Source of the DNA: Omnitrophica bacterium RIFCSPLOWO2_01_FULL_45_10
GTDB lineage: Bacteria; Omnitrophota; Gorgyraeia; 2-01-FULL-45-10
Assembly: GCA_001804165.1 (NCBI GenBank)
Contig: MHFL01000057.1
Span: 1-15,458 of the forward strand
Direction: 5' to 3'
Length of the DNA: 15,458 nucleotides
The notes under the pieces were generated by a model that searched no databases, had not been told where the DNA came from, and saw only the letters and a list, made by a program, of their open reading frames with translations. The position numbers were made by a program, and so were the translations under genes. Positions 8,087 to 15,458 of this stretch are shown here, piece by piece (positions within the stretch are counted from its first letter, which is position 1; the number at the start of each line of letters is the position of its first letter).

Positions 8087-8635
8087 TTATACTGGCGTTT
8101 CAATCTTAAACGAAAAATTGACAAATGGATAGAATGTGAAAGGCTTTTTAATATCGCGATAGTCAAAATCGAACTTCATTTTTTTAAAATATCCCTTCCA
8201 TTCATCGGATCGCCTGATCTCGAATGCCGCATTCATTTTACTATTATGAATCTTGTTAACTATGAAATCTGCTATTCTTGCCGTCAATGTCGGCTCCATT
8301 TCAAAGATTAAAATTTTCTTTGCGACCCTTGCGGCCTCCCTCAATAAGTCTTCTTGCGCTTCACAATGGTGTAATACATCATTGAACATCGCCGCGTCAA
8401 AGCTTTTGTCTTTAAATGGTAACTTCCGCTTGCTTTTCATCAACTCAAACGGTATATCTCTTTTTCGATAGTCCATTATATCCGTGCCTGTTGGATCGCA
8501 GCCGAAATGCCTTTTCAGTTCATCTGTCACTACGGCGTTGCCGCATCCTATATCAAGGACCATGCTGGATCCCGATATCCAGCCGCTATATGCATTTATA
8601 ATGATTTTACTTCGATATATCAATGAAAATTCCAT
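8087..8635 (-). CDS. Class I SAM-dependent methyltransferase (Methyltransf_11-like)
   Basis: This 182-residue cytoplasmic protein shows the class I methyltransferase landmarks in order. VLDIGCGN at 26-33 is the SAM-binding glycine motif. TGTDIMDY follows, with D52 at the end of the second strand. LPFKDKSFDAAMFNDVLHH spans about 72-90, and KKILIFEMEP about 106-115 marks strand 5. It is short for the family (usually 200-260), but the fold appears complete. The family methylates sugars, lipids, quinones or small molecules; here O- or N-methylation of a sugar, or capping of a glycan end, is the natural guess from context (inference). It starts six bases after the upstream GT4 gene stop with GTGAG nearby. 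It directly precedes the GT2 gene that carries a broken methyltransferase domain, so the two may act as a pair. Confidence 0.9.
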   Translation of the reverse strand: MEFSLIYRSKIIINAYSGWISGSSMVLDIGCGNAVVTDELKRHFGCDPTGTDIMDYRKRDIPFELMKSKRKLPFKDKSFDAAMFNDVLHHCEAQEDLLREAARVAKKILIFEMEPTLTARIADFIVNKIHNSKMNAAFEIRRSDEWKGYFKKMKFDFDYRDIKKPFTFYPFVNFSFKIETPV

Positions 8636-8641
8636 ATATGC

Positions 8642-9694
8642 TCACATGCAGTTTTTCAAACAATCATAAAACCTTCTAAAATTCGATTTGTAGGAATATT
8701 CCCGCTCGGCTTTCTTCCTGCCTGCCGCGCCCATCTTCTCCCCCATCTTTCTGTTCTCGATCAGAAGAGAGAACTTATCAAACCAACCGGTATCGTCTTT
8801 TAACAAGAACCCATCGGTCCCGTCATCGATTATCTTTTCGCTCACCACATTCGCATCGGATAGAACGGGCAGGCTTGCGCCCATATATTGGATCAATTTG
8901 TAGCCGGCCTTTCCAATTGACCAATTGTCAGACTGCATGGGCATTATGCCTGTATCCCCGGAAGAGATTTCATCTGCCTCTGTATCCTCGGCCCATTTAA
9001 CAAGTTCTATATGACTATCTGTGAGAGGGTCACCCGTCGCAAATCTGTCGGCGCCGATTAGTCTTATCTTGACTTTATCTTTATAAGATCCAACGATCTT
9101 TATGAAGACGTCCTTTATTCGATCTAGATACTTAACTGCCGCAGGGGTGCCAATCCAGACGATTGTATATTTACAATTTGGCGTGTCCCTTTTTTTCATT
9201 TTATATTTATCTATATCTATTGAGGTGGGGATCGTTGTTACGTTATCGTTATATCTTCTTGCCTCCTTAGCTAAAAACTCGGTAGAGGCGATTACCAGCC
9301 TGCTGGATCTTACCGTATTGATAAATCTACCACGGTCCTTAGCGCTTGAGATATAAACTGCGTCATCAAAATCGAATACTATCCGTCTGTTGAATACCTT
9401 TATCATATTAAGCAATATTCTGGGCAATAGTATCTTCTGAAGAAATACGATATCGTATCTTCTACATAATAGCATGACCTTTAATGCGTTCTTTAAGTTG
9501 TAGGCCTTTTCGCAAATTCGCGAAATTATATCCACCCCCTCCATCCGTAAGTTATATTCCGTCTGCTTTTGTGATACGAGGTTTATCACTTTGAACGAGA
9601 TCCCTTCTCTTTCTAAATACGGCAGGTAGCCGTAAACCCTCGTTCGCGAGCTTGGATAGACCCTTGTGCCTATCGTGAAGAATAGGATCTTCAT
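8642..9694 (-). CDS. GT-B glycosyltransferase, GT4/GT1-like
   Basis: This 350-residue protein has a two-domain GT-B layout. The N-terminal acceptor domain includes YPSSRTRVYGYLPYLEREGI (13-32) and FDFDDAVY at 107-114. After the linker IPTSIDIDKY, the donor domain opens with TIVWIGTPAAVKYLDRI. It contains DTGIMPM at 247-253, GKAGYKLIQYMG at 261-272 and LPVLSD, the nucleotide-sugar region. The second glutamate of the usual E-x7-E motif is Q269 here, a variant found in GT4 enzymes with a GKxGxKxxQYM motif. It should add a sugar to a growing lipid-linked glycan from a nucleotide sugar in the cytoplasm. No membrane segments are seen. The ATG lies four bases after the stop of the DPM1-like gene, with only a weak purine stretch as ribosome site. 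Donor and acceptor cannot be inferred. Confidence 0.9.
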   Translation of the reverse strand: MKILFFTIGTRVYPSSRTRVYGYLPYLEREGISFKVINLVSQKQTEYNLRMEGVDIISRICEKAYNLKNALKVMLLCRRYDIVFLQKILLPRILLNMIKVFNRRIVFDFDDAVYISSAKDRGRFINTVRSSRLVIASTEFLAKEARRYNDNVTTIPTSIDIDKYKMKKRDTPNCKYTIVWIGTPAAVKYLDRIKDVFIKIVGSYKDKVKIRLIGADRFATGDPLTDSHIELVKWAEDTEADEISSGDTGIMPMQSDNWSIGKAGYKLIQYMGASLPVLSDANVVSEKIIDDGTDGFLLKDDTGWFDKFSLLIENRKMGEKMGAAGRKKAEREYSYKSNFRRFYDCLKNCM

Positions 9695-9698
9695 GATT

Positions 9699-10415
9699 CT
9701 ATCTTACGACCCCCAAGCGCATTAAAATCAAAGAGATGAACGCCTCTACGACTATGTCGAGATTCATCTTGGAGACACCGCTTGTCCTTTCACTGAAAAA
9801 TATGGGGATCTCGCAAATCCTAAGATTTTCTCTTTTTAAATCATATAGGAGCTGAACCTGAAAGCCGTAACCTTTCAGGAAGTTCTTATCCAAATCCATT
9901 GATCCGAGCGCCTGTTTACGATAGCACCTGAATCCCCCGGTGCAATCGTGCACCTTTAGGCCGGTTATAAACCTTGCATATATATTGGCGCACCTTGACA
10001 TGTATTTTCTGAAGATACTCCAATCGTCAGAAACCCCGCCCCCTTTTACATATCTGGAACCCACCACAACATCATATTCCTTTATCGATTCCAATAACCT
10101 CGGGATATCCATGGGATTGTGTGAAAGATCCGCATCCATCTGTATGAGGTAGTCATATCTATTTTCCTTTAATATATGGCGAAATGCATGTACGTAGGCA
10201 GGGCCCAGACCTTCTTTTTGAGTCCTGTGCAATATGCTTAAGTTGGGATTTGCCGCTCTCATCGATTCTATCACGTCTCCCGTATTGTCGGGTGAATTAT
10301 CGTCAACGATCAATATGTCGATGGGCATACACAAAAGATTTATTCCTCTAATCAATCGTGGGATATTTTCACTCTCGTTGTAAGTAGGGATTATAACTAC
10401 TGTATTATTAACCAT
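9699..10415 (-). CDS. Polyprenyl-phosphate mannose/hexose synthase, DPM1-like GT2
   Basis: The protein has 238 residues from the ATG at 10415 and very clear DPM1 signatures: VVIIPTYNESENI at 6-18, LIVDDNSPDNTG at 35-46, IQMDADLSHNP at 91-101 (DAD 94-96 binds the metal), VVGSRYVKGGG, VHDCTGGFRCYR near 155-166 and FSERTSGVSKMN at 207-218. DPM1-type enzymes transfer mannose (or another hexose) from GDP or UDP to polyprenyl phosphate on the cytoplasmic face, supplying donors for GT-C enzymes on the other side. It has only the catalytic domain; the C-terminal GtrA-like or membrane extension found in many bacterial versions is absent. An in-frame ATG at 10430 adds five residues but lacks a ribosome site. 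The chosen ATG gives an 8-base overlap with the upstream GT-C gene and places the first strand at the usual distance. Confidence 0.93.
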   Translation of the reverse strand: MVNNTVVIIPTYNESENIPRLIRGINLLCMPIDILIVDDNSPDNTGDVIESMRAANPNLSILHRTQKEGLGPAYVHAFRHILKENRYDYLIQMDADLSHNPMDIPRLLESIKEYDVVVGSRYVKGGGVSDDWSIFRKYMSRCANIYARFITGLKVHDCTGGFRCYRKQALGSMDLDKNFLKGYGFQVQLLYDLKRENLRICEIPIFFSERTSGVSKMNLDIVVEAFISLILMRLGVVR

Positions 10416-11679
10416 ATCCCCTCTTTTCATATTTTACTTTAATACGCCATATCCACCACGCCGCGATGAAAAAAGACATTAATAGCATCCTGGACAGTAT
10501 CTTATAAATCGCACCGATATCGAAATGCCTCCCGATGACCTCCTGTATCGTTGGAAGACTGGCAAAATAATCCGGGTTGATAGGCGCAAACATTCCTAAT
10601 TGCAGGTCCCTGTCCGGCAGTCTCACGAATGCGAGCATCAATATAATAAATAAGATGAATATCCCGAATGATTTGTGACGAGGTATGATAAGAACCAATA
10701 GTGGAGTGACGAAAGTGAAATACCTAAAACTTATGGGGCTTACGGCATATGTCAAAAAACCAAGCGTAAGAAAATAAAATATAAGTTTCTTTTCACAATA
10801 AGGATTTTTAGAATCCTTTAGCGCCGCGATAGATAAAAGGGCATATAGAACAACGAAAATGGCCGCGAATATCCACCTCGTCACGCCCTCATAATATCTA
10901 CCGAGAGTAAAAGATCCAAAAACAACAGTCCCGGATGATAAATAAAATGGTATATATAATACAAATGAAGTCATCGCGGCGGTAAGGAGAAGCGAGAATC
11001 TGGTTTTCCAAGTATTGCCCAATAGGAAAGCGGCGGGCAATACCAGGATGTATGGAAATAGTTTAGTCGCGCCGCCAAGGCTTAAAGATACGATGCACAT
11101 GTAGGGCCTTTTTTTAAGGGCGGCGAATAGGCCTGCCGTGATAAAGAAGGCCGTTATCAGGTCGAATTGGCCAACGGCATATGCGCTATGCAATACCACT
11201 ATATTAAAGATCCAGAGTTTATAAGATTTCCATGCCTCATCTTTCGAAAACGCCAATTTCAATAATAATGCGGCTGTCAAAAAATCGAATATTAAATACG
11301 GGGTTTTCATCAAAAATAAATTTTTAATTAGTTCGTGATGAGAAAGAGCGCGAACATAATCGACCGTACCAAAATTCTTAAACATCATTGCGCTTGAAAG
11401 TTCCAAAATTTTGATTAAAGATAACGGATTGAAAAATTTAATCATTAAAAGATTGAGAAATGACATGATAATAAACAAGGCGGGCGCATAATAGGTGTAA
11501 GGAAAATGCGAAAAGTTTGTATGGATATATCCATATGGATCCCAGATGCCATTCCTAACAAACATCATTGGAAAATAATTTATAAAAAACAAGTCCATGC
11601 CGTGCATGGTAAACGGCATTAAAAACAATCTCATCATAAGGCCAATGATGCCCCATTTTATAATTTGCCAGCGGTTCAT
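10408..11679 (-). CDS. GT-C integral membrane glycosyltransferase, GT87/mannosyltransferase-like
   Basis: This 423-residue polytopic protein has about ten or more hydrophobic helices. After the first helix the outer loop has MHGMDLFFINYFP, with D29 at the usual GT-C acidic position, then GIWDPYGYIHTNFSHFPYTYYAP. VGQFDLITAFFITAGLF (169-185) and SLGGATKLFPYILVLPAA (about 200-217) match patterns in PIG-M/DUF2029-type and related bacterial mannosyltransferases, where the GQxD region and the lysine before LFP are conserved. It should transfer a sugar from a polyprenyl-phosphate carrier to an acceptor outside the cytoplasm. The DPM1-like gene follows with an 8-base overlap and would be the natural source of the donor (inference). 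Its own ATG overlaps the flippase stop by one base (TAATG). The start is supported by this junction; no strong ribosome site is visible. Confidence 0.87.
   Translation of the reverse strand: MNRWQIIKWGIIGLMMRLFLMPFTMHGMDLFFINYFPMMFVRNGIWDPYGYIHTNFSHFPYTYYAPALFIIMSFLNLLMIKFFNPLSLIKILELSSAMMFKNFGTVDYVRALSHHELIKNLFLMKTPYLIFDFLTAALLLKLAFSKDEAWKSYKLWIFNIVVLHSAYAVGQFDLITAFFITAGLFAALKKRPYMCIVSLSLGGATKLFPYILVLPAAFLLGNTWKTRFSLLLTAAMTSFVLYIPFYLSSGTVVFGSFTLGRYYEGVTRWIFAAIFVVLYALLSIAALKDSKNPYCEKKLIFYFLTLGFLTYAVSPISFRYFTFVTPLLVLIIPRHKSFGIFILFIILMLAFVRLPDRDLQLGMFAPINPDYFASLPTIQEVIGRHFDIGAIYKILSRMLLMSFFIAAWWIWRIKVKYEKRGYG
10417..10424 (-). promoter_or_regulatory. Shine-Dalgarno-like AGAGGGGA before the DPM1-like start
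   Basis: AGAGGGGA ends one base before the ATG at 10415, with its AGAGG core about four bases away. It favours this start over the ATG at 10430. The spacing is tight, so the call is moderate. Confidence 0.45.
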
Positions 11680-13169
11680 TATTTTTTCAGATACGCCTCT
11701 TTTAGCATTCTTAATATACCCGTCTTTTTATTGCCGTAGAAGATTAACGGCAAACACGCGAGTAGAAACACCCCTTCCCTATAACACAGCATGCTGAGGT
11801 CCTTTATGATATTGCCGGAGATGGTAGACGTAAACGACCCCAGTAATAATAGTAATGACACCACCCAAATGAACGGCAGATAAAGCTCCATAAGAAAGAG
11901 TAAATGATGCGATATTTCTCGCGTGTAATTTTTAAACGCATATGATGATAAGGCGGTAGCGTAACAAAAATAGGCTAGCGAGGCGCCAATTGCCGCGCCC
12001 GAAAGGCCAAGATTAAATTTGCGCACAAAGATGTATATGAAGGCGGCGCCCAATAGAACGCACGACGCGCAAATCAATACCATCTTAGACTGTTTATTAA
12101 GCGCCACCAATAAATATCCCGGCATGTTCACTAACGCTATGAATGAGGATCCCATCAATAATAGATATGCCGGCATGAGTCCCGGCAGATAGGCCGGCAG
12201 CAAATAATGCACCAGAAGAGGCAGTACTATGATAACGCACCCGACAAGAACAGGAAAAAGATAGCCAAATATCAACATCGGCTTTATGAATAGCTCCTTC
12301 ACTTCGGTGATATCCTGACTCTCGCCGTATGCCTGATAGAAGCGCGGAAATATAACCGCGTAAACAAGGTTGGGTAATTGCACCACATACACGTTTACCA
12401 TTAGACCAATAGTATAAAGCCCTAGTTTCTCCACGTCCAAAAGCCGAAGGATCATTATGCGATCTATGTTCATTAAGGTCATGAACGTGAATCCCGTGAT
12501 GAAAATTGGAAATCCTATTTTTAAGAGATACAGGATGTCTTTAAGCGCAAAGTTGAAGACAATCTTAAAGTTCTCTCTGGTTGCCTTTAAAAAATATATT
12601 AAACCGACAACGGGCGTCAGAATGGAGGCCCATAAAAGTCCGTGGAGTCCAAATTTGACGGTTAAGACACTCTTCAACAATAGATCGAAGACGGCGACCA
12701 TGACCGTGTTAGTGCTTATGACTGAAAAATTATGACGCGACCTATTCAAAACAATATAAAGAGAATTGCACAATCTTATCAGCACAAGAAAAGAAATGAA
12801 CCGCATGCCGTATGCCAGCAGATTATTGCTCCCGAACGGTAAAAAAATGCTGGCCGCGAAGATCGCCGTGCTCACACTTAATGCAAGCAGCAGGCAGAAG
12901 GTAAAACCTACATCCCTCGCCGCCTCGGCCTTCTTGGCGTCGCCTTGCCCATAAAGAAAGGGGAGTTCCTTGTCGAGAGAATTTATGATCCCCAAATGAG
13001 AATGCTGAGCATAATCAAAGACAAGCATCATTTCATTGAAAATCCCCATTAGGGTCGGCTGCAATACCCTGCGCACAACAATGGCCGTGATGAAATTCAG
13101 GATATTGGAAAAAAACGTGCTCGTTGAATATAGCATTACATCCTTGAAAAATTTCCTTGATTTAGTCAT
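11679..13169 (-). CDS. Wzx-like lipid-linked oligosaccharide flippase (MOP superfamily)
   Basis: This 496-residue, very hydrophobic protein has a predicted 12-14 membrane helices and no large soluble domain. The N-terminus (KFFKDVMLYSTSTFFSNI, then VVRRVLQPTLMGIFNEMM) and the repeated PxxxG-type helices fit the polysaccharide biosynthesis branch of the MOP exporters (Wzx/RfbX, MurJ relatives). LLPAYLPGLMPAYLLLMG near the middle is characteristic of this group. Such proteins move undecaprenyl-diphosphate-linked glycans from the cytoplasmic to the outer face. It sits between a radical SAM gene (8-base ATGACTAA overlap) and the GT-C gene, so it would export the product of the surrounding transferases. 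It might instead carry a polyprenyl monophosphate sugar. I see no Shine-Dalgarno before its ATG; translation is probably coupled to the gene upstream. Confidence 0.92.
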   Translation of the reverse strand: MTKSRKFFKDVMLYSTSTFFSNILNFITAIVVRRVLQPTLMGIFNEMMLVFDYAQHSHLGIINSLDKELPFLYGQGDAKKAEAARDVGFTFCLLLALSVSTAIFAASIFLPFGSNNLLAYGMRFISFLVLIRLCNSLYIVLNRSRHNFSVISTNTVMVAVFDLLLKSVLTVKFGLHGLLWASILTPVVGLIYFLKATRENFKIVFNFALKDILYLLKIGFPIFITGFTFMTLMNIDRIMILRLLDVEKLGLYTIGLMVNVYVVQLPNLVYAVIFPRFYQAYGESQDITEVKELFIKPMLIFGYLFPVLVGCVIIVLPLLVHYLLPAYLPGLMPAYLLLMGSSFIALVNMPGYLLVALNKQSKMVLICASCVLLGAAFIYIFVRKFNLGLSGAAIGASLAYFCYATALSSYAFKNYTREISHHLLFLMELYLPFIWVVSLLLLLGSFTSTISGNIIKDLSMLCYREGVFLLACLPLIFYGNKKTGILRMLKEAYLKK

Positions 13170-14628
13170 GAGCGGCTAATCGTTCTATTTTTATCCATTT
13201 CTTAAGTTTTAGCATAATCTTTGAAATAAGCATCCTAATGGTCGGGCCGATTCCTAACCTCTTAAGACTTTGCGAAACGATTAGAAATCGTCTATGCCAG
13301 TCTTCTAAAAAATGTTCTAATTTTATCTTGAGGTCGAAGTTCGCGTATGCGCTCTTTTCTGACGATTCTTTCAACTTCACCAACTCTTCATCAGAAAAAT
13401 CAGTCAGGTTCACAAGAAAAGTGGTTCTCATCTCCCCCAGACTCTGCATGTAATTATCCTCATCATCCGGGAGTCTATGCATCTCTTTGGCTATACTGTA
13501 TAGTTCAGTGCCAGGATAAGGCGTAGCGTAGAAAAAACGATGTACCGGAAGATGCGTCCTTTTGATAAAATCCAACGTCTCTTTTATCGTTTCGTTATTT
13601 TCACCTGGCATCCCGAATATGAATGAACCGATTACTTTTATTTTTGCTTTCCTCGTCATTTCTACGGCATCCAAGGCCTGGGTGACGGTAACGCGTTTCC
13701 TGATCTTATCCAAGATAGATTGGCTACCGCTCTCGAAGCCATAAGACAGCTCTTGGCATCCTGCCTTGTGCATATTAGTCAATAACTTCTCATTAACTAG
13801 ATTCACCCGTGCTGACGCTGACCATTTTATCTTCAGATTATTTGATGTCATCGCGTCGCATAACTTAAGGACGCGTCTTTCATTAAACAAGAACAAGTCA
13901 TCTGAAAAATCTATGAATTGAATTCCGTAAAGTCGCTTTAATTCCTTGATCTCATCTACTATGCTTCGCGCAGATCTCGCATAAGTGGTTCTACCAAAAG
14001 GATGTGAGCAGAATGTGCAGTCGTATGGACAGCCTCTTACAGTAGAAATATTAATAGAACGCAGACCAAAGCTCACGTGAGACTGTGTAGAATTATTTAT
14101 GTATACTTCCATGGGAAATAGGTTCCACGCCGGGAAAGGAAGAGAATCCAAGTCGGTTATCCTTTTCCTGGGAGATGTCCTTATTACCTTCCCATCGCGC
14201 TTAAAAAATATGCCCGCAACCCCTTCTATGTCTCTAGTCTCTTCAATGGCTGATACGAGCTCTGTAACTGTCAGTTCCCCTTCATCTATCACCGCAATAT
14301 CGACATCCGTATTCGCAAGAAGCAGCTCAGGATGAGCGGTCGACACCATATTGCCTGCCGCTATCGGTATCCCGGGCTTGAGATTCTTTATTACACGCGC
14401 CAGCCATTTCACATATCTGTAGGTGGATGTCAAACCACCAATCCCCACTATGTCAAATTCATAGGATTTCAACATCTCCTCAACTTTATCGTCACAATAT
14501 CCGGACCCGTTTATGTCGAGCATGCTAACATCATGCCCATTCTGCCTGAGGACGCTCGCGATATAACCGAGCCCCAATGGCAGAGAAAACGGCAGTCTAC
14601 ATAAAGGATTTATTAATAAGACTTTCAT
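13162..14628 (-). CDS. B12-binding radical SAM enzyme (BchE/B12-binding family)
   Basis: This 488-residue protein starts with a B12-binding domain: LLINPL, PLGLGYIASVLRQNGHDV (17-34), IVGIGGLTSTY (60-70), AAGNMVSTAHPELLL (90-104) and DEGELT (115-120), with no DxHxxG. The radical SAM barrel begins with RGCPYDCTFC, whose cysteines C200, C204 and C207 form the CxxxCxxC motif. IDFSDDLFLF, ELSYGFESGS (293-302), FIFGMPGE (336-343) and TPYPGTEL (369-376) are standard barrel positions. The last ~60 residues are helical and rich in lysine and arginine, perhaps touching the membrane. Family members do C-methylation of unactivated carbons or other radical chemistry. The substrate here is unknown; a sugar, polyprenyl lipid or membrane lipid would fit the context. 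It is separated from the upstream gene by 7 bases and overlaps the flippase start by 8. It is distinct from the left-edge radical SAM protein. Confidence 0.94.
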   Translation of the reverse strand: MKVLLINPLCRLPFSLPLGLGYIASVLRQNGHDVSMLDINGSGYCDDKVEEMLKSYEFDIVGIGGLTSTYRYVKWLARVIKNLKPGIPIAAGNMVSTAHPELLLANTDVDIAVIDEGELTVTELVSAIEETRDIEGVAGIFFKRDGKVIRTSPRKRITDLDSLPFPAWNLFPMEVYINNSTQSHVSFGLRSINISTVRGCPYDCTFCSHPFGRTTYARSARSIVDEIKELKRLYGIQFIDFSDDLFLFNERRVLKLCDAMTSNNLKIKWSASARVNLVNEKLLTNMHKAGCQELSYGFESGSQSILDKIRKRVTVTQALDAVEMTRKAKIKVIGSFIFGMPGENNETIKETLDFIKRTHLPVHRFFYATPYPGTELYSIAKEMHRLPDDEDNYMQSLGEMRTTFLVNLTDFSDEELVKLKESSEKSAYANFDLKIKLEHFLEDWHRRFLIVSQSLKRLGIGPTIRMLISKIMLKLKKWIKIERLAAHD

Positions 14629-14635
14629 GATTTTC

Positions 14636-15458
14636 TTAATTTACACCGTTACATAATTCATCTATCAAGTTCCAGACCCTCTCAGTCGCCCTTCCGTCAA
14701 CCTTATAGGCGTAATCATATATGAATTGCTTCCGCCTGCGTCCGAGCGCCGCGGCAACTTCTTTATCCTCAAAAACGCTCTTCATTGCCTGGCTGAGTTC
14801 TTCTGTATTGGTGGCTTTGAGAGCCACACCGTTTGCCGCAAACGGAACGAGGTCCTCTCTTCTATGCATATTCAGCGTGATGAGAGGCTTGTCTAATATC
14901 AAAGCATCCAACGCGCTTGAAGAGAATAAGGATACTATGACAAGTGCACTGGCGTCGATGAGAGATAATATGTCCGCGTCTTTAACGGCGTATGCGTTCC
15001 GATATCCTTTCAATCTATTTACAATGAAAGTGTTGACATCGATAGAATCATATGGATGTATCTTAACCAGTAACTGTTTCCCCGGAAAATTATTCATTGC
15101 CTTTAATACCGAATCAAGACTCATGTATTCCATATCCCCGCGATAAAATACGCTGAAGAGATACCTCAAATCCTTAAAATAACTGGGTATGAAAAGGACT
15201 ATCTTTTTATCCGGATCAAGTCGTATTTTCATTACATCGTTTACAGCTCTTTCCCTAAGATTAAGCCGCATGCGGTAGAGCGTGTCGTGGGCTGGTTTGC
15301 CGGTTACCACGCATTTCGAAACATCATTACCGCAACCACCGTACCAATCAATTCCCGACCTACCCCATAAAGCGATCTTATCCGACGAGAGCTTCGTATA
15401 TCCGTATCTTTCGGCAAGAATTCCGTGCTGGATAACCAAAGTAGTGACCCCTGCTCGT
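14636..15458 (-). CDS. GT-B-fold glycosyl- or polyol-phosphate transferase, 5' end cut off
   Basis: The frame stays open to the right edge, giving at least 273 residues, so the N-terminal domain is missing and the in-frame TTG at 15439 is probably not the start. Visible elements: TTLVIQHGILAERYG near the domain linker, VVTGKPAHDTLY, KKIVLFIPSYF, LLVKIHPYD, then SLFSSSALDALILDKPLITLN and a final helix pair. This order (QHG, TGxPxxD, KxHP, SSSALDALxLxKP) is that of the C-terminal donor half of GT-B proteins related to UDP-GlcNAc 2-epimerase, CDP-glycerol glycerophosphotransferase (TagF-like) and capsule polysaccharide transferases. I cannot choose between these. It is the first gene of the window in transcription order, and the next ATG follows its stop by 7 bases, so it belongs to the same operon. 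Confidence 0.85.
   Translation of the reverse strand, partial: RAGVTTLVIQHGILAERYGYTKLSSDKIALWGRSGIDWYGGCGNDVSKCVVTGKPAHDTLYRMRLNLRERAVNDVMKIRLDPDKKIVLFIPSYFKDLRYLFSVFYRGDMEYMSLDSVLKAMNNFPGKQLLVKIHPYDSIDVNTFIVNRLKGYRNAYAVKDADILSLIDASALVIVSLFSSSALDALILDKPLITLNMHRREDLVPFAANGVALKATNTEELSQAMKSVFEDKEVAAALGRRRKQFIYDYAYKVDGRATERVWNLIDELCNGVN

Noticed and set aside
12165..12205. Repeated CCGGCA units
   Set aside because: They encode similar membrane-helix motifs (LPAYLPG, MPAYLL) in the flippase and are too short and imperfect to be a DNA repeat element.
14721..15146. 141-codon open frame on the + strand
   Set aside because: It is fully antisense to the GT-B-fold gene, which has clear family motifs. 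It has no ribosome site or recognisable domain and fits codon-bias shadowing.

Overview
All 13 coding regions in this 15.5 kb window lie on the minus strand, so transcription runs from right to left. They are packed end to end. No gap between genes exceeds about 27 bases, and many junctions overlap (ATGA, TAATG, 8-base overlaps) or touch. I see no promoter, terminator, RNA gene, mobile element, CRISPR array or long intergenic stretch. The window looks like the interior of one long operon, and the first and last genes run off the edges.

Content in transcription order: a GT-B-fold transferase fragment (right edge); a B12-binding radical SAM enzyme; a Wzx/MOP-type flippase; a GT-C integral membrane glycosyltransferase; a DPM1-type polyprenyl-phosphate hexose synthase; a GT4-like glycosyltransferase; a small SAM methyltransferase; a GT2 enzyme fused to a shrunken methyltransferase-like domain; a large GT-C-like membrane protein; an ALG5/DPM1-type GT2; an ArnT/PMT-like GT-C; a PTPS-related/YfhO-like large membrane protein; and a second B12-binding radical SAM enzyme (left edge).

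How they may work together (inference): cytoplasmic GT2 enzymes charge polyprenyl phosphate with single sugars. These carriers are flipped, and the four multi-spanning GT-C-like proteins use them outside the membrane to decorate a lipid-linked glycan, protein or lipid. The GT4/GT-B enzymes and the flippase would build and export the main chain. The methyltransferase and two radical SAM enzymes would modify sugars or lipid. No initiating phosphoglycosyl transferase, O-antigen ligase, STT3/PglB-type enzyme (no WWDYG motif) or nucleotide-sugar synthesis gene is recognisable here, so those functions would lie outside the window or be hidden among the GT-C proteins.

Organism: clearly bacterial-style packing, moderate to AT-leaning composition with many ATA isoleucine codons. 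The gene mix (methyltransferase/GT2 fusion, tandem GT-C membrane proteins, B12 radical SAM enzymes) resembles loci of uncultured diderm lineages such as Omnitrophota or related groups. This is a low-confidence guess made without any database search.
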